Source: Sphingomonadales bacterium (GTDB lineage: Bacteria > Pseudomonadota > Alphaproteobacteria > Sphingomonadales > Sphingomonadaceae). From it: a stretch of 9,676 nt of DNA. The notes beneath the pieces are model-generated. The model worked only from the letters and a program-made list of their open reading frames with translations, was not told the origin of the DNA and did not search any database. This document shows, one piece after another, positions 1 to 6,250 of the stretch. A program made the position numbers and the translations under genes. The stretch spans positions 1-9,676 of the forward strand of contig JAGWUU010000111.1 in assembly GCA_028868335.1 (NCBI GenBank), read 5' to 3'. Positions within the stretch are counted from its first letter, which is position 1; every line of letters starts with the position of its first letter.

Positions 1-496
1 TTTCGGGCAGTTCCACCTGCCAGCCATCGTCGATGCGCTGGCGGAACATGCCGTTCACATAGCGGATGCCATAGCCGTAGGCGGGGATGTCGAGGCTGGC
101 GAGGCTTTCCATGAAGCAGGCCGCCAGCCGACCAAGCCCGCCGTTGCCCAGCGCGGCGTCGGGCTCCAGCTCTTCCAGTTCGGCCAGGTCGAGGCCGTGC
201 GAGCGCATCGCCGCTTCCATCTCCTGGGTCAGCCCCATGTTCGACAGGGCATCGCGCAGCAGGCGGCCGATCAGGAATTCCAGGCTCAGGTAGTAAACGC
301 GCTTGCCGCCCACCGCATAGGTGCGGGTGGTCGAATCCATCCAGGCATCGACGATCCGGTCACGCAGGGCCTTGACCATCGCGTTGTACCAGTCGTGTGG
401 CTTGGCCGCGGCCTCGTTCTTGCCGACGCGATAGCGCAGGCATTCGAGGACCGCCGCGTCAAGATCACTGGTAGGGAATGAATCGGACAAGGCCAC
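1..496 (-). CDS. glgP: Glycogen phosphorylase, N-terminal part (runs off the window edge)
   Basis: Glycogen/starch/maltodextrin phosphorylase (GT35) is a cytoplasmic, pyridoxal-phosphate enzyme that releases glucose-1-phosphate from alpha-1,4-glucan ends. Only the first 165 residues are present; the catalytic C-terminal half and the PLP lysine lie beyond position 1. Family signatures are clear: YYLSLEFLIGRLL (residues 68-80), then DAALGNGGLGRLAACF (113-128), then GYGIRYVNGMFRQ (141-153). These match the N-terminal domain of E. coli GlgP in order and spacing. The start chosen is GTG at 496-494. It leaves about 20 residues before the first conserved helix, as in E. coli, and has GGAG 10 nt upstream. 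The frame stays open further upstream, so the start is less certain than the identity. The gene lies 151 nt after moeA on the same strand. A glg cluster may continue to the left, but that cannot be seen here. Confidence 0.95.
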   Translation of the reverse strand, partial: MALSDSFPTSDLDAAVLECLRYRVGKNEAAAKPHDWYNAMVKALRDRIVDAWMDSTTRTYAVGGKRVYYLSLEFLIGRLLRDALSNMGLTQEMEAAMRSHGLDLAELEELEPDAALGNGGLGRLAACFMESLASLDIPAYGYGIRYVNGMFRQRIDDGWQVELPE

Positions 497-647
497 TGAA
501 TCGAGTCTCCGCTGTTGGTGCGCCGCGGCCGTTGATCGCCGTCGGCAGACGTTGCTCTTCAGTCACCCTCGGACTGGCAGCCTAAACGCTTTGCAATCGA
601 TGCTGCAACAGCCGTCTATGTTCCGAATTCGTATGGATTCGTCCCGG
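497..647 (-). promoter_or_regulatory. moeA-glgP intergenic gap, possible glgP promoter region
   Basis: This 151-nt gap lies between the moeA stop and the glgP start. It is less GC-rich around 580-635 than its surroundings, as promoter regions often are. An imperfect palindrome, TTGCA-N8-TGCAA, sits at 591-608, and the 8-nt palindrome CGAATTCG lies at 614-621. I see no convincing -35/-10 pair and no terminator with a T-run after moeA. A separate glgP promoter is plausible from the gap length but is inference only. A LacI-type operator would fit the shape of the 591-608 palindrome, but nothing proves it. Confidence 0.3.
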
Positions 648-1847
648 TCAGGGCCAGCGCGCCTGAAAGTGGAGCGCCTGGACCATATCTCCGGTCTTGC
701 GCGGTGCCGATCCCGCCGGACAGCGCATCAGCCAGGTGGCTTGCGACAAGGCCCCCTGCACCCCGGAGTCCTGGTTGCCGATCGGCATCAGGCCGTCCGC
801 CGCCCAGGCTGCGCGGGCGAAAGTTTCGCGATCGCCGGTAGGGCCAAGCGGGGCGGCAAGCGGCAGCGCCATCCAGCCGAGCAGGTCGCCAGTCGGCCGT
901 CCCTGCAAAGCCGCGAGCAGCGGTGCAAGGAACAGCCGGGCGGTGACCATCGCCGAAGTCGGATTGCCCGGCAGGCCAAGCACCCAGACCGCTCCGGCGC
1001 GACCCAGCCAGACCGGCTTGCCCGGCTTGATCGCCACTTTGGCGAACAGCAGGTCGAGCCCGTGGGCGGCGAACATCGGCTTGGCGAAATCGCGTTCGCC
1101 CACCGAGGCTCCGCCAGTGATCACGACCAGATCGGCATTGGCCAGCGCCTCGCCCGCCACCTGCTCGAGAGCCGCCAGATCGTCGCCGCCGCTGAACCGC
1201 GCGGACAGCACCGCGCCATGTTCCGCGGCGAGGGCTGCCACGCCGTACGAGACCGATTCGGGGATCGTCAGCGGTCGGTCGCGGGCGGTGCCGGGCGGAG
1301 CGAGTTCGTCGCCGGTCGCGATCAGGGCCATGCGCGGCCGCCGACCAACCCTGACCCGCGCCCGGTCGGCAGCGGCGAGCGTGACCATGGCCAGCGGGTC
1401 AAGCACCCGTCCGGCGGGGAGCAGCAGGTCGCCGGCGGCAAAGTCGCTTGCAGCCTTGCGGACGTGGCGACCGGGGCCAAACGGCTGGACAATCGCCATC
1501 GTGTCCCCGTCGCGGGCGCAGTTCTCTTGTATGACGATCCCGTCCGCCCCCGGCGGAAGTGCCGCCCCGGTAAAGATCCGCACCGCCTCGCCCGGCCCGA
1601 CCGGCGGTGGCAGCGCACCGCCCGCCGCGCTTTCCCCGATTACCGCAAAGCTCTTGCCCACGGCAGCTTCGGCATAGCGCAGCGCATAGCCATCCATCGC
1701 CGACACGTCGCGACGGGGCGAGGGAATCGCGGCGTGGACCGGCTCGGCCAGCACGCGCCCGGCAGCCTCGGCGATCGGAACCTCATCATCGGGCAAGGGC
1801 GCGACCGCGCCCGCCAGCAGGGCCTGGGCCTCGTCGAACGAAATCAC
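648..1847 (-). CDS. moeA: Molybdopterin molybdenumtransferase MoeA
   Basis: MoeA inserts molybdate into adenylylated molybdopterin, releasing AMP and giving active molybdenum cofactor in the cytoplasm. The 399-residue product is close to E. coli MoeA (411). Visible motifs are SAMDGYALR (49-57, with D52 matching the essential Asp59 of E. coli), RIFTGAALPPGAD (90-102), TGDELAPPG (178-186), the molybdopterin-binding-like TGGASVGERDFAK (244-256), KVAIKPGKP (270-278) and GLPGNPTSA (291-299). The C-terminal beta domain follows from about 320. The start is GTG at 1847-1845, overlapping the moaB stop as GTGA, which indicates translational coupling with moaB. The segment after TGDEL is IPESVSYG rather than the common D-S/T-N type sequence, a variation I would expect to be lineage-specific. 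Identity is secure. Whether this organism has a second moeA cannot be told from the window. Confidence 0.96.
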   Translation of the reverse strand: MISFDEAQALLAGAVAPLPDDEVPIAEAAGRVLAEPVHAAIPSPRRDVSAMDGYALRYAEAAVGKSFAVIGESAAGGALPPPVGPGEAVRIFTGAALPPGADGIVIQENCARDGDTMAIVQPFGPGRHVRKAASDFAAGDLLLPAGRVLDPLAMVTLAAADRARVRVGRRPRMALIATGDELAPPGTARDRPLTIPESVSYGVAALAAEHGAVLSARFSGGDDLAALEQVAGEALANADLVVITGGASVGERDFAKPMFAAHGLDLLFAKVAIKPGKPVWLGRAGAVWVLGLPGNPTSAMVTARLFLAPLLAALQGRPTGDLLGWMALPLAAPLGPTGDRETFARAAWAADGLMPIGNQDSGVQGALSQATWLMRCPAGSAPRKTGDMVQALHFQARWP

Positions 1848-2380
1848 GCGCAGACGTCGCGCAGGCGCGGGAGGGCGCCGGCGATCGAACAGGGTTTGTG
1901 GCGGCTGTCGAATTCCAGTTCGAGCAACCCGTCCCAGGCATCGCGGCAGGCTCCGGTCGATCCGGGGACGCAGAAGATGAAGGCATCGCCAGCCTGCCCC
2001 GCGAAGGCGCGGGATTGCATCGTCGCCACGCCCACAGTTTGCAGACTCTTGCCCTGGAAGGCCACTGCAAAACCATCCATCTCGCGGCGGAGCAGCGGCT
2101 TCACCGCCTCGGGCGTGTTGTCGCGCGGGGAAAAGCCGGTGCCGCCGGTGGTCAGCACGATCTCGATCTCAGGGCGAGTCAGCCATTCCTCGATCCGGGC
2201 GCGGATCGCGGGGATGTCATCGCGCACGATCGCCCGGTCGTGCAGCACGTGCCCTGCCCCGGTCAGCCTTTCGCACAAGAGCGCGCCCGAAGTGTCGGTT
2301 TCGAGCGTGCGGGTATCGGAAATGGTCAGCACCGCCATGCCGAGCGGGTGAAAGACGAGCGAGGTATCGATTCCGGCCAT
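1844..2380 (-). CDS. moaB: Molybdenum cofactor biosynthesis protein MoaB
   Basis: This belongs to the MoaB/Mog family, which binds molybdopterin. Family members with Mog activity adenylylate molybdopterin before MoeA inserts molybdate; E. coli MoaB itself is not essential for that. The 178 residues compare with 170 in E. coli MoaB. Landmarks are VLTISDTR (17-24), the binding loop TTGGTGFSPRD (77-87) followed by TPEAV (89-93), MQSRAFAG (121-128) and VPGSTGACRDAW (138-149). The C-terminal region, with RHKPC at 160-164, also resembles E. coli MoaB. The ATG at 2380-2378 gives the N-terminal length expected for MoaB; no strong Shine-Dalgarno is visible. The gene starts 32 nt after the regulator and overlaps moeA by 4 nt, so moaB-moeA form a pathway pair. 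MoaB and Mog are hard to separate by eye; the adjacent moeA supports Mog-like function. Confidence 0.94.
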   Translation of the reverse strand: MAGIDTSLVFHPLGMAVLTISDTRTLETDTSGALLCERLTGAGHVLHDRAIVRDDIPAIRARIEEWLTRPEIEIVLTTGGTGFSPRDNTPEAVKPLLRREMDGFAVAFQGKSLQTVGVATMQSRAFAGQAGDAFIFCVPGSTGACRDAWDGLLELEFDSRHKPCSIAGALPRLRDVCA

Positions 2381-2412
2381 GACTGCGCGATGCCACGAAT
2401 GGCGATACGACT

Positions 2413-3813
2413 CTACCCTTCATCGAAGCCGAAGGGCTCGATCCCCCGGCGGGTGTCGTCTGAAAGGATCTCGCGCCCCATCGGCGGCGCGGCGCGGGCG
2501 GCGCAGGCGGGCCTGTTGCACAGGCGGCAGGTCACGCCGATCGGCGTTGTCTCGACCGCCCTTGGATCGCTGCCCCGCGCATAGACCAGTTGCGGGGCGT
2601 GTTCGGCGGCGCAGGCCAGGGCAATCGCCCGGGTCATCCGGGGCCGCTCCCACGATCCGCCCCCGGCGTTGACGGTCCGGGCGATCGAGAAGAACCGCTG
2701 GCCGTCCGGCAGCTCAAGGAACTGGGTGACGATCTCTCCGGGAGTGCGGAACACCGAATGGACCGACCACAACGGACAGCCGCCGCCGTGCGCGGCGAAG
2801 GGGAAACCCGCCCCGTCGAGCCGCTTGGAGACGTTGCCCGCCGGATCGACCCGGATGAAGAAGAACGGAATGCGCAGCATCCCCGGCCGTCCCAGCGAGG
2901 TCAGGCGGTGGGCAACCTGTTCGAAGCTGGTGCCGAACTGCCGGCTGAGCGCCTCGACGTCGTAGCTTCGCGCCTCCACCGCGCGGGCGAAGCGATCGTA
3001 GGGCATCAGGATCGCCGCCGCGCCATAGGCGGCCAGCGCGCGGCGGACGAGAGTGGCGGCGGTGGCGCTGGCAAACTGCGCGCTATCCATCGCCGCCGCG
3101 ATTTCGCGCTTCAGCGCGGTGTAGGCGATGTGGCTCGCCACCTGGAAAGCGCGGCTGGCGCCATCCAGTGTATCGTCGATCAAGAGCTGGCTGTTGTGCC
3201 GGTCATGCCGCCGCACCGCGTCCATCATCACGTCGGGCGGAAGGTAGCGGACGCGCAGGCCCTGTTCGGTGCGGAGCCATTCGGCGGTCGATCCGGCCCG
3301 GGCGATCGCGGCGGCGATTTCTTCGGCCTTGCTGTCGATGCCGTGGAAATAGTTGCGGTGGTGCGCCACGAAGCGCCGCGCCTCGGCAACGGGATCGCTG
3401 CCCGGCTCGGCTCCCGGCGCCTCGCGCTGTTCGGCGAGTGCGCGTTGCTCGCGCGCGTAGGCGTTGTGCAGGCGCAACAATGCCTCGCTGATGCCGGGGA
3501 AGCTGGTGGCAAGATCGGCGACTTCGAGCGCAGGCAATTCGATGTCGGCAAACAGCGGGTCGCGGAGCACCTGGCCGATGCGCCGGGCATAGTCCTCCGC
3601 ATCGTCTCCCGCGAAATCACTCAGGTCTAGGCCATAGCTGCGCGCCAGGCGGAGCAGCAGATCGGCGGTAAGCGGGCGCTGGTTGCCTTCGAGCAGGGCA
3701 ACATAGCTGGGCGAAATGGCAAGGTCTGCCGACATCGCCTGCTGGGTCAGCCCCAGTTCGCGGCGCAGGCGGCGCAGGCGGGGACCGAGGTAGAGAGGGC
3801 GCGATTCGGCCAT
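2413..3813 (-). CDS. XRE-family transcriptional regulator of the ScfR/RamB type
   Basis: This is a DNA-binding regulator of 466 residues, probably controlling the divergent isocitrate lyase gene. An XRE helix-turn-helix occupies residues 10-68 (LRRELGLTQQAMSADLAIS, then SYVALLEGNQR). A linker follows, then a degenerate ImmA/IrrE-like (M78) domain at about 150-310. The HExxH metallopeptidase motif is not intact: the equivalent stretch reads FQVASHIAYTALK (223-235), so peptidase activity is unlikely. The C-terminal domain has GGGCPLW (343-349) and a cysteine cluster, CRLCNRPAC (C429, C432, C437), typical of the short-chain fatty acyl regulator family. Known members are RamB (represses glyoxylate genes in corynebacteria) and PccR (propionyl-CoA carboxylase in Rhodobacter). 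The start is ATG at 3813-3811, with HTH spacing that fits. The gene heads a minus-strand run into moaB and moeA. The effector and the sign of regulation are unknown. Confidence 0.9.
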   Translation of the reverse strand: MAESRPLYLGPRLRRLRRELGLTQQAMSADLAISPSYVALLEGNQRPLTADLLLRLARSYGLDLSDFAGDDAEDYARRIGQVLRDPLFADIELPALEVADLATSFPGISEALLRLHNAYAREQRALAEQREAPGAEPGSDPVAEARRFVAHHRNYFHGIDSKAEEIAAAIARAGSTAEWLRTEQGLRVRYLPPDVMMDAVRRHDRHNSQLLIDDTLDGASRAFQVASHIAYTALKREIAAAMDSAQFASATAATLVRRALAAYGAAAILMPYDRFARAVEARSYDVEALSRQFGTSFEQVAHRLTSLGRPGMLRIPFFFIRVDPAGNVSKRLDGAGFPFAAHGGGCPLWSVHSVFRTPGEIVTQFLELPDGQRFFSIARTVNAGGGSWERPRMTRAIALACAAEHAPQLVYARGSDPRAVETTPIGVTCRLCNRPACAARAAPPMGREILSDDTRRGIEPFGFDEG

Positions 3814-3838
3814 GGCTCAGCGTTTTGTCATGTCAGCA

Positions 3839-3873
3839 CAACTTTACAAGGAAAAGTTGTAATGAATTACAAC
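3839..3873. promoter_or_regulatory. Candidate operator: overlapping inverted repeats between scfR-like gene and aceA
   Basis: Two perfect inverted repeats overlap here. The first has arms CAACTTT (3839-3845) and AAAGTTG (3853-3859) around a 7-nt spacer. The second is GTTGTAATGAATTACAAC (3856-3873), with 8-nt arms and a 2-nt centre. Together they carry three copies of a TTACAA core: 3844-3849, its complement TTGTAA at 3857-3862, and 3867-3872. The second and third are 10 nt apart, about one helical turn. The stretch is strikingly AT-rich for this genome and sits in the divergent gap. From memory, RamB/ScfR sites contain ACTTTGCAAA or TTTGCAAA; ACTTTACAAGG at 3841-3851 resembles this. Binding by the neighbouring regulator is inference. 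Confidence 0.65.
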
Positions 3874-3950
3874 CTTACTCTACGCGCCCTTCCCGCAGTG
3901 CAGCATCGGCGGCAAGACGGGGGGCATACCACGGCCGCAGGGCCCCTCCC

Positions 3951-3954
3951 GAGG
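3951..3954 (+). promoter_or_regulatory. Shine-Dalgarno of aceA
   Basis: GAGG lies 8 nt before the ATG at 3963. This fixes the start of isocitrate lyase. The same frame is open back to a TTG at 3825, but that extension would run through the palindromic operator and has no family counterpart. Confidence 0.75.
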
Positions 3955-3962
3955 ACAACGCC

Positions 3963-5552
3963 ATGACCTACCAGCAAACCATCGCCGAGGCGAATTCGAC
4001 CATCACCCCCAACGCGCAGACCTGGAGCGGGATCGATGCCGCCAGCATTGCGCGGATGCGGCTTCAGAACCGTTTCCGGACCGGGCTGGACATCGCGAAG
4101 TACACCGCGAAGATCATGCGCCGCGACATGGCCGCCTATGACGCCGATCCGGCCAACTACACCCAGTCGCTGGGCTGCTGGCACGGCTTCATCGGCCAGC
4201 AGAAGATGATCTCCATCAAGAAGCACTTCGGCACGACCAAGGGCCGCTACCTCTACCTCTCGGGCTGGATGATCGCCGCGCTGCGCAGCGAATTCGGCCC
4301 GCTGCCCGACCAGTCGATGCATGAAAAGACCAGCGTTCCGGCGCTGATCGAGGAACTCTACACCTTCCTGCGCCAAGCCGACGCGCGCGAGCTGGGCGGC
4401 CTGTTCCGCGAGCTTGACGCCGCCAAGGCGGCGGGCGACGCGGTCAAGACCCATCGCCTGCTGGCCCAGATCGACGATTTCCAGACCCACGTGGTTCCGA
4501 TCATCGCCGATATCGACGCCGGGTTCGGCAATGCCGAGGCGACCTATCTTCTCGCCAAGAAGATGATCGAGGCGGGCGCCTGCGCCATCCAGATCGAAAA
4601 CCAGGTCTCCGACGAGAAGCAGTGCGGCCACCAGGATGGCAAGGTCACCGTGCCGCACGAGGACTTCCTCGCGAAGATCCGCGCGGTTCGCTACGCCTTC
4701 ATGGAGCTGGGCATCGACGACGGGATCATCGTCGCCCGCACCGACTCGCTGGGCGCGGGCCTCACCAAGCAGATCGCCTTCACCCGCGAACCGGGCGACA
4801 TCGGCGACCAGTACAACGCCTTCCTCGATTGCGACGAAGTGACCGAAATCGGCCACGGCGACGTGCTGATCAGCCGCGACGGCAAGCTGCTGAAGCCCAA
4901 GCGCCTGCCCAGCAACCTCTACCAGTTCCGCCCCGGAACCGGCGAGGACCGCTGCGTGCTCGATTGCATCACCAGCCTCCAGAATGGCGCCGACCTGCTG
5001 TGGATCGAAACCGAAAAGCCGCATATCGGCCAGATCGGTGGCATGGTCAGCCGGGTCCGCGAAGTGATCCCCAATGCCAAGCTGGTTTACAACAACTCGC
5101 CCAGCTTCAACTGGACGCTCAACTTCCGCCAGCAGGTGTTCGACGCCTGGAGTGCCGAGGGCAAGGATGTGTCGGCCTATGACCGCGCCAGGCTGATGAG
5201 CGTCGACTATGACGCCACCGATCTGGCCGCCGAAGCCGACGAGCGCATCCGCACCTTCCAGCGGGACGCGGCGCGCGAGGCGGGGATCTTCCACCACCTG
5301 ATCACCCTGCCGACCTACCACACCGCGGCGCTCAGCACCGACAACCTCGCCAAGGAATACTTCGGCGACGCCGGGATGCTGGGCTACGTCAAGAACGTCC
5401 AGCGCGAGGAAATCCGCCAGGGCATCGCCTGCGTCAAGCACCAGAACATGTCCGGTTCGGACATCGGCGACGACCACAAGGAATACTTCGCCGGTGAAGC
5501 CGCGCTCAAGGCGGGCGGATCGGCGAATACCATGAACCAATTCGCGGCCTGA
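3963..5552 (+). CDS. aceA: Isocitrate lyase
   Basis: Isocitrate lyase cleaves isocitrate to glyoxylate and succinate, the first step of the glyoxylate shunt needed for growth on acetate and fatty acids; it acts in the cytoplasm as a Mg-dependent enzyme. The product is 529 residues, matching the longer class typified by Pseudomonas aeruginosa (about 531), not the 430-residue E. coli type. Visible motifs are SLGCWHG (69-75), VVPIIADIDAGFGN (177-190, metal/substrate site), the catalytic loop KQCGH (219-223, Cys221), IIVARTDS (255-262), WIETEKP (347-353) and NNSPSFNW (377-384). KQCGH rather than KKCGH is normal for this class. The ATG is supported by GAGG 8 nt upstream and by sequence resembling family N-termini. 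It is transcribed divergently from the ScfR/RamB-like regulator and is probably its target. No malate synthase gene is in view. The last codons (NQFAA stop) are repeated in frame just downstream. Confidence 0.97.
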   Translation: MTYQQTIAEANSTITPNAQTWSGIDAASIARMRLQNRFRTGLDIAKYTAKIMRRDMAAYDADPANYTQSLGCWHGFIGQQKMISIKKHFGTTKGRYLYLSGWMIAALRSEFGPLPDQSMHEKTSVPALIEELYTFLRQADARELGGLFRELDAAKAAGDAVKTHRLLAQIDDFQTHVVPIIADIDAGFGNAEATYLLAKKMIEAGACAIQIENQVSDEKQCGHQDGKVTVPHEDFLAKIRAVRYAFMELGIDDGIIVARTDSLGAGLTKQIAFTREPGDIGDQYNAFLDCDEVTEIGHGDVLISRDGKLLKPKRLPSNLYQFRPGTGEDRCVLDCITSLQNGADLLWIETEKPHIGQIGGMVSRVREVIPNAKLVYNNSPSFNWTLNFRQQVFDAWSAEGKDVSAYDRARLMSVDYDATDLAAEADERIRTFQRDAAREAGIFHHLITLPTYHTAALSTDNLAKEYFGDAGMLGYVKNVQREEIRQGIACVKHQNMSGSDIGDDHKEYFAGEAALKAGGSANTMNQFAA

Positions 5553-5580
5553 CGCCGCGGAGGGAACCAATTCGCGGCCT
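5534..5580 (+). repeat. Direct repeat duplicating the end of aceA
   Basis: GAACCAATTCGCGGCCT occurs at 5534-5550 and again, identically, at 5564-5580, with a 30-nt period. The first copy encodes the aceA C-terminus NQFAA and ends in TGA (5550-5552). The second, in the same frame, also reads NQFAA and ends in TAA (5580-5582). The intervening codons read RRGG. A short tandem duplication of the gene end is the simplest origin. A small GCGGC/GCCGC hairpin spans the first stop. Confidence 0.9.
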
Positions 5581-5597
5581 AAACACCCGCAGTACAT

Positions 5598-5657
5598 CTT
5601 CCTGGGGAGGAAGTTTGGCCCGTCGCGTGCCCCTTTCACGCGGCGGGCCATTTATTT
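5598..5657 (+). terminator. Intrinsic terminator of aceA, preceded by a second small hairpin
   Basis: A 13-bp stem, arms 5617-5629 and 5637-5649, has one G-T wobble and a 7-nt loop. The arms are GGCCCGTCGCGTG and CACGCGGCGGGCC. It is followed at once by ATTTATTT, the best T-rich tail in the window. A 6-bp hairpin, CTTCCT-GGGG-AGGAAG (5598-5613), lies directly before it. The tail is only on the plus side, so it should stop aceA transcription and not minus-strand transcription. Confidence 0.85.
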
Positions 5658-5693
5658 ACGCCTTGGTAACCGCCACGCGCGCACAATCAGCAC

Positions 5694-5870
5694 ATGGCCC
5701 AAGCCCTGACCTTTGCCGCGCAGCAGGCAATCCGCCTCTCTCCCGACGCGACCCGGCGGGCGCTGGTCTATAGCTGCGCGCTGGCGCTGATCGGCGCGGG
5801 CTACTTCGCCCCGGCCGCCGCGGCGAGCACCGTATGCCTCGCCAGCAAGGCCTTCGCCGCCTCGATCTAG
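5694..5870 (+). CDS. Small hypothetical protein, 58 aa, one likely membrane segment
   Basis: I do not recognise this protein. An ATG at 5694 opens a 58-codon frame ending in TAG (5868-5870), bounded upstream by an in-frame TAA at 5667-5669, so the ATG is the only sensible start. Codon third positions are almost all G or C, as in the surrounding genes, which favours real coding. The N-terminal 22 residues are polar to amphipathic (MAQALTFAAQQAIRLS, then PDATRR). They are followed by a hydrophobic stretch at about 23-50 rich in Ala, Leu and Gly, with cysteines at 28 and 48. A single membrane helix is likely. No good Shine-Dalgarno is visible before the ATG. It lies after the aceA terminator, so it would need its own promoter; I see no clear one. 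It could be a chance frame in GC-rich DNA. Confidence 0.45.
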   Translation: MAQALTFAAQQAIRLSPDATRRALVYSCALALIGAGYFAPAAAASTVCLASKAFAASI

Positions 5871-6084
5871 GGTTTTCCCTGCGCCTCAAGGTTACACCCT
5901 GTCCGGGTGTCTTTCAGCATAGATTACAACGCGATAAAACCGTCCAAGGTGACACATTCGGTTTTTCGGATGTTGCCTGTCAAAGAGCGCCCAGGCACGC
6001 GGCCCGGTGAGCGCGGACCATGTCACGGATGGGCGATGTAGGACACACGGTTCTCAGCCGAATCCAAGGTCCGCTGCATTTTCC
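5871..6084. other. Intergenic stretch with small hairpins, no supported gene
   Basis: Nothing here is clearly coding. Several small structures are visible: ACACCC-N5-GGGTGT (5894-5910), followed by CTTTC and possibly a weak terminator of the small ORF; TGCCTG-N12-CAGGCA (5974-5997); and a long-range pair GCGGACC (6013-6019) with GGTCCGC (6068-6074). The stretch 5920-5975 is AT-richer than the rest. ATTACAAC (5923-5930) is identical to one arm of the aceA operator candidate. An uncharacterised small RNA or an untranslated leader is possible, but no promoter and terminator pair supports it. Confidence 0.4.
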
Positions 6085-6169
6085 CGTCACCCCGGGCTTG
6101 ACCCGGGGTCCCGCGCTTCTTCCGCAACGTCAAAGGAGGCAGCGAGATCCCGGGTCAAGCCCGGGATGA
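6085..6169. repeat. REP-like inverted repeat pair
   Basis: Two arms, 6085-6114 and 6141-6169, are nearly perfect reverse complements. Each contains the 17-nt core CCCGGGCTTGACCCGGG, or its complement, which is itself palindromic (CCCGGG at both ends of a 5-nt centre). The spacer is 26 nt. This matches in form the widespread extragenic palindromes of sphingomonads and other alphaproteobacteria, whose chance translations read like HPGLDPGS or IPGLTRDL. It lies between convergent transcription units, a common place for such elements. Confidence 0.85.
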
Positions 6170-6250
6170 AGGGTTTCATGCCGCGGGCGGCGACGACGAA
6201 ATGGGCCTCGATTTCGGCATGCTGAGGTCCGTCCGGACGTGACCGAATCG

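Noticed and set aside
552..2351. 599-codon open frame on the plus strand opposite moeA and moaB
   Set aside because: It is antisense to two clearly recognised genes, and its translation is low-complexity, rich in Arg, Gly and Pro, with no family resemblance. Long antisense frames are expected in GC-rich DNA.
3825..3962. 46-codon N-terminal extension of aceA from a TTG
   Set aside because: It would be translated through the candidate operator, has no Shine-Dalgarno, and has no counterpart in the family. The ATG at 3963 has GAGG at a good distance.
3867..5651. 594-codon open frame on the minus strand opposite aceA
   Set aside because: It is a shadow of isocitrate lyase codons, with no recognisable domain, and it crosses the aceA terminator and the regulator-aceA gap.
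5656..5889. 77-codon minus-strand frame opposite the small ORF
   Set aside because: The translation is extremely Arg-rich, typical of a wrong frame in GC-rich DNA. The plus-strand frame has the more natural composition.
5912..5947. Possible minus-strand promoter (TTGGAC ... TATGCT)
   Set aside because: The spacing is about 20 nt, too long for a normal promoter, and there is no gene or clear terminator downstream.
6007..6225. 72-codon frame starting with GTG, with HPGLDPGS in its translation
   Set aside because: This phrase is the well-known chance translation of the REP palindrome; most of the frame is repeat DNA.
6201..6242. Short reading MGLDFGMLRS, possible remnant of an acyl-CoA dehydrogenase N-terminus
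   Set aside because: Only about ten residues before a stop; the resemblance is too short to separate from chance.
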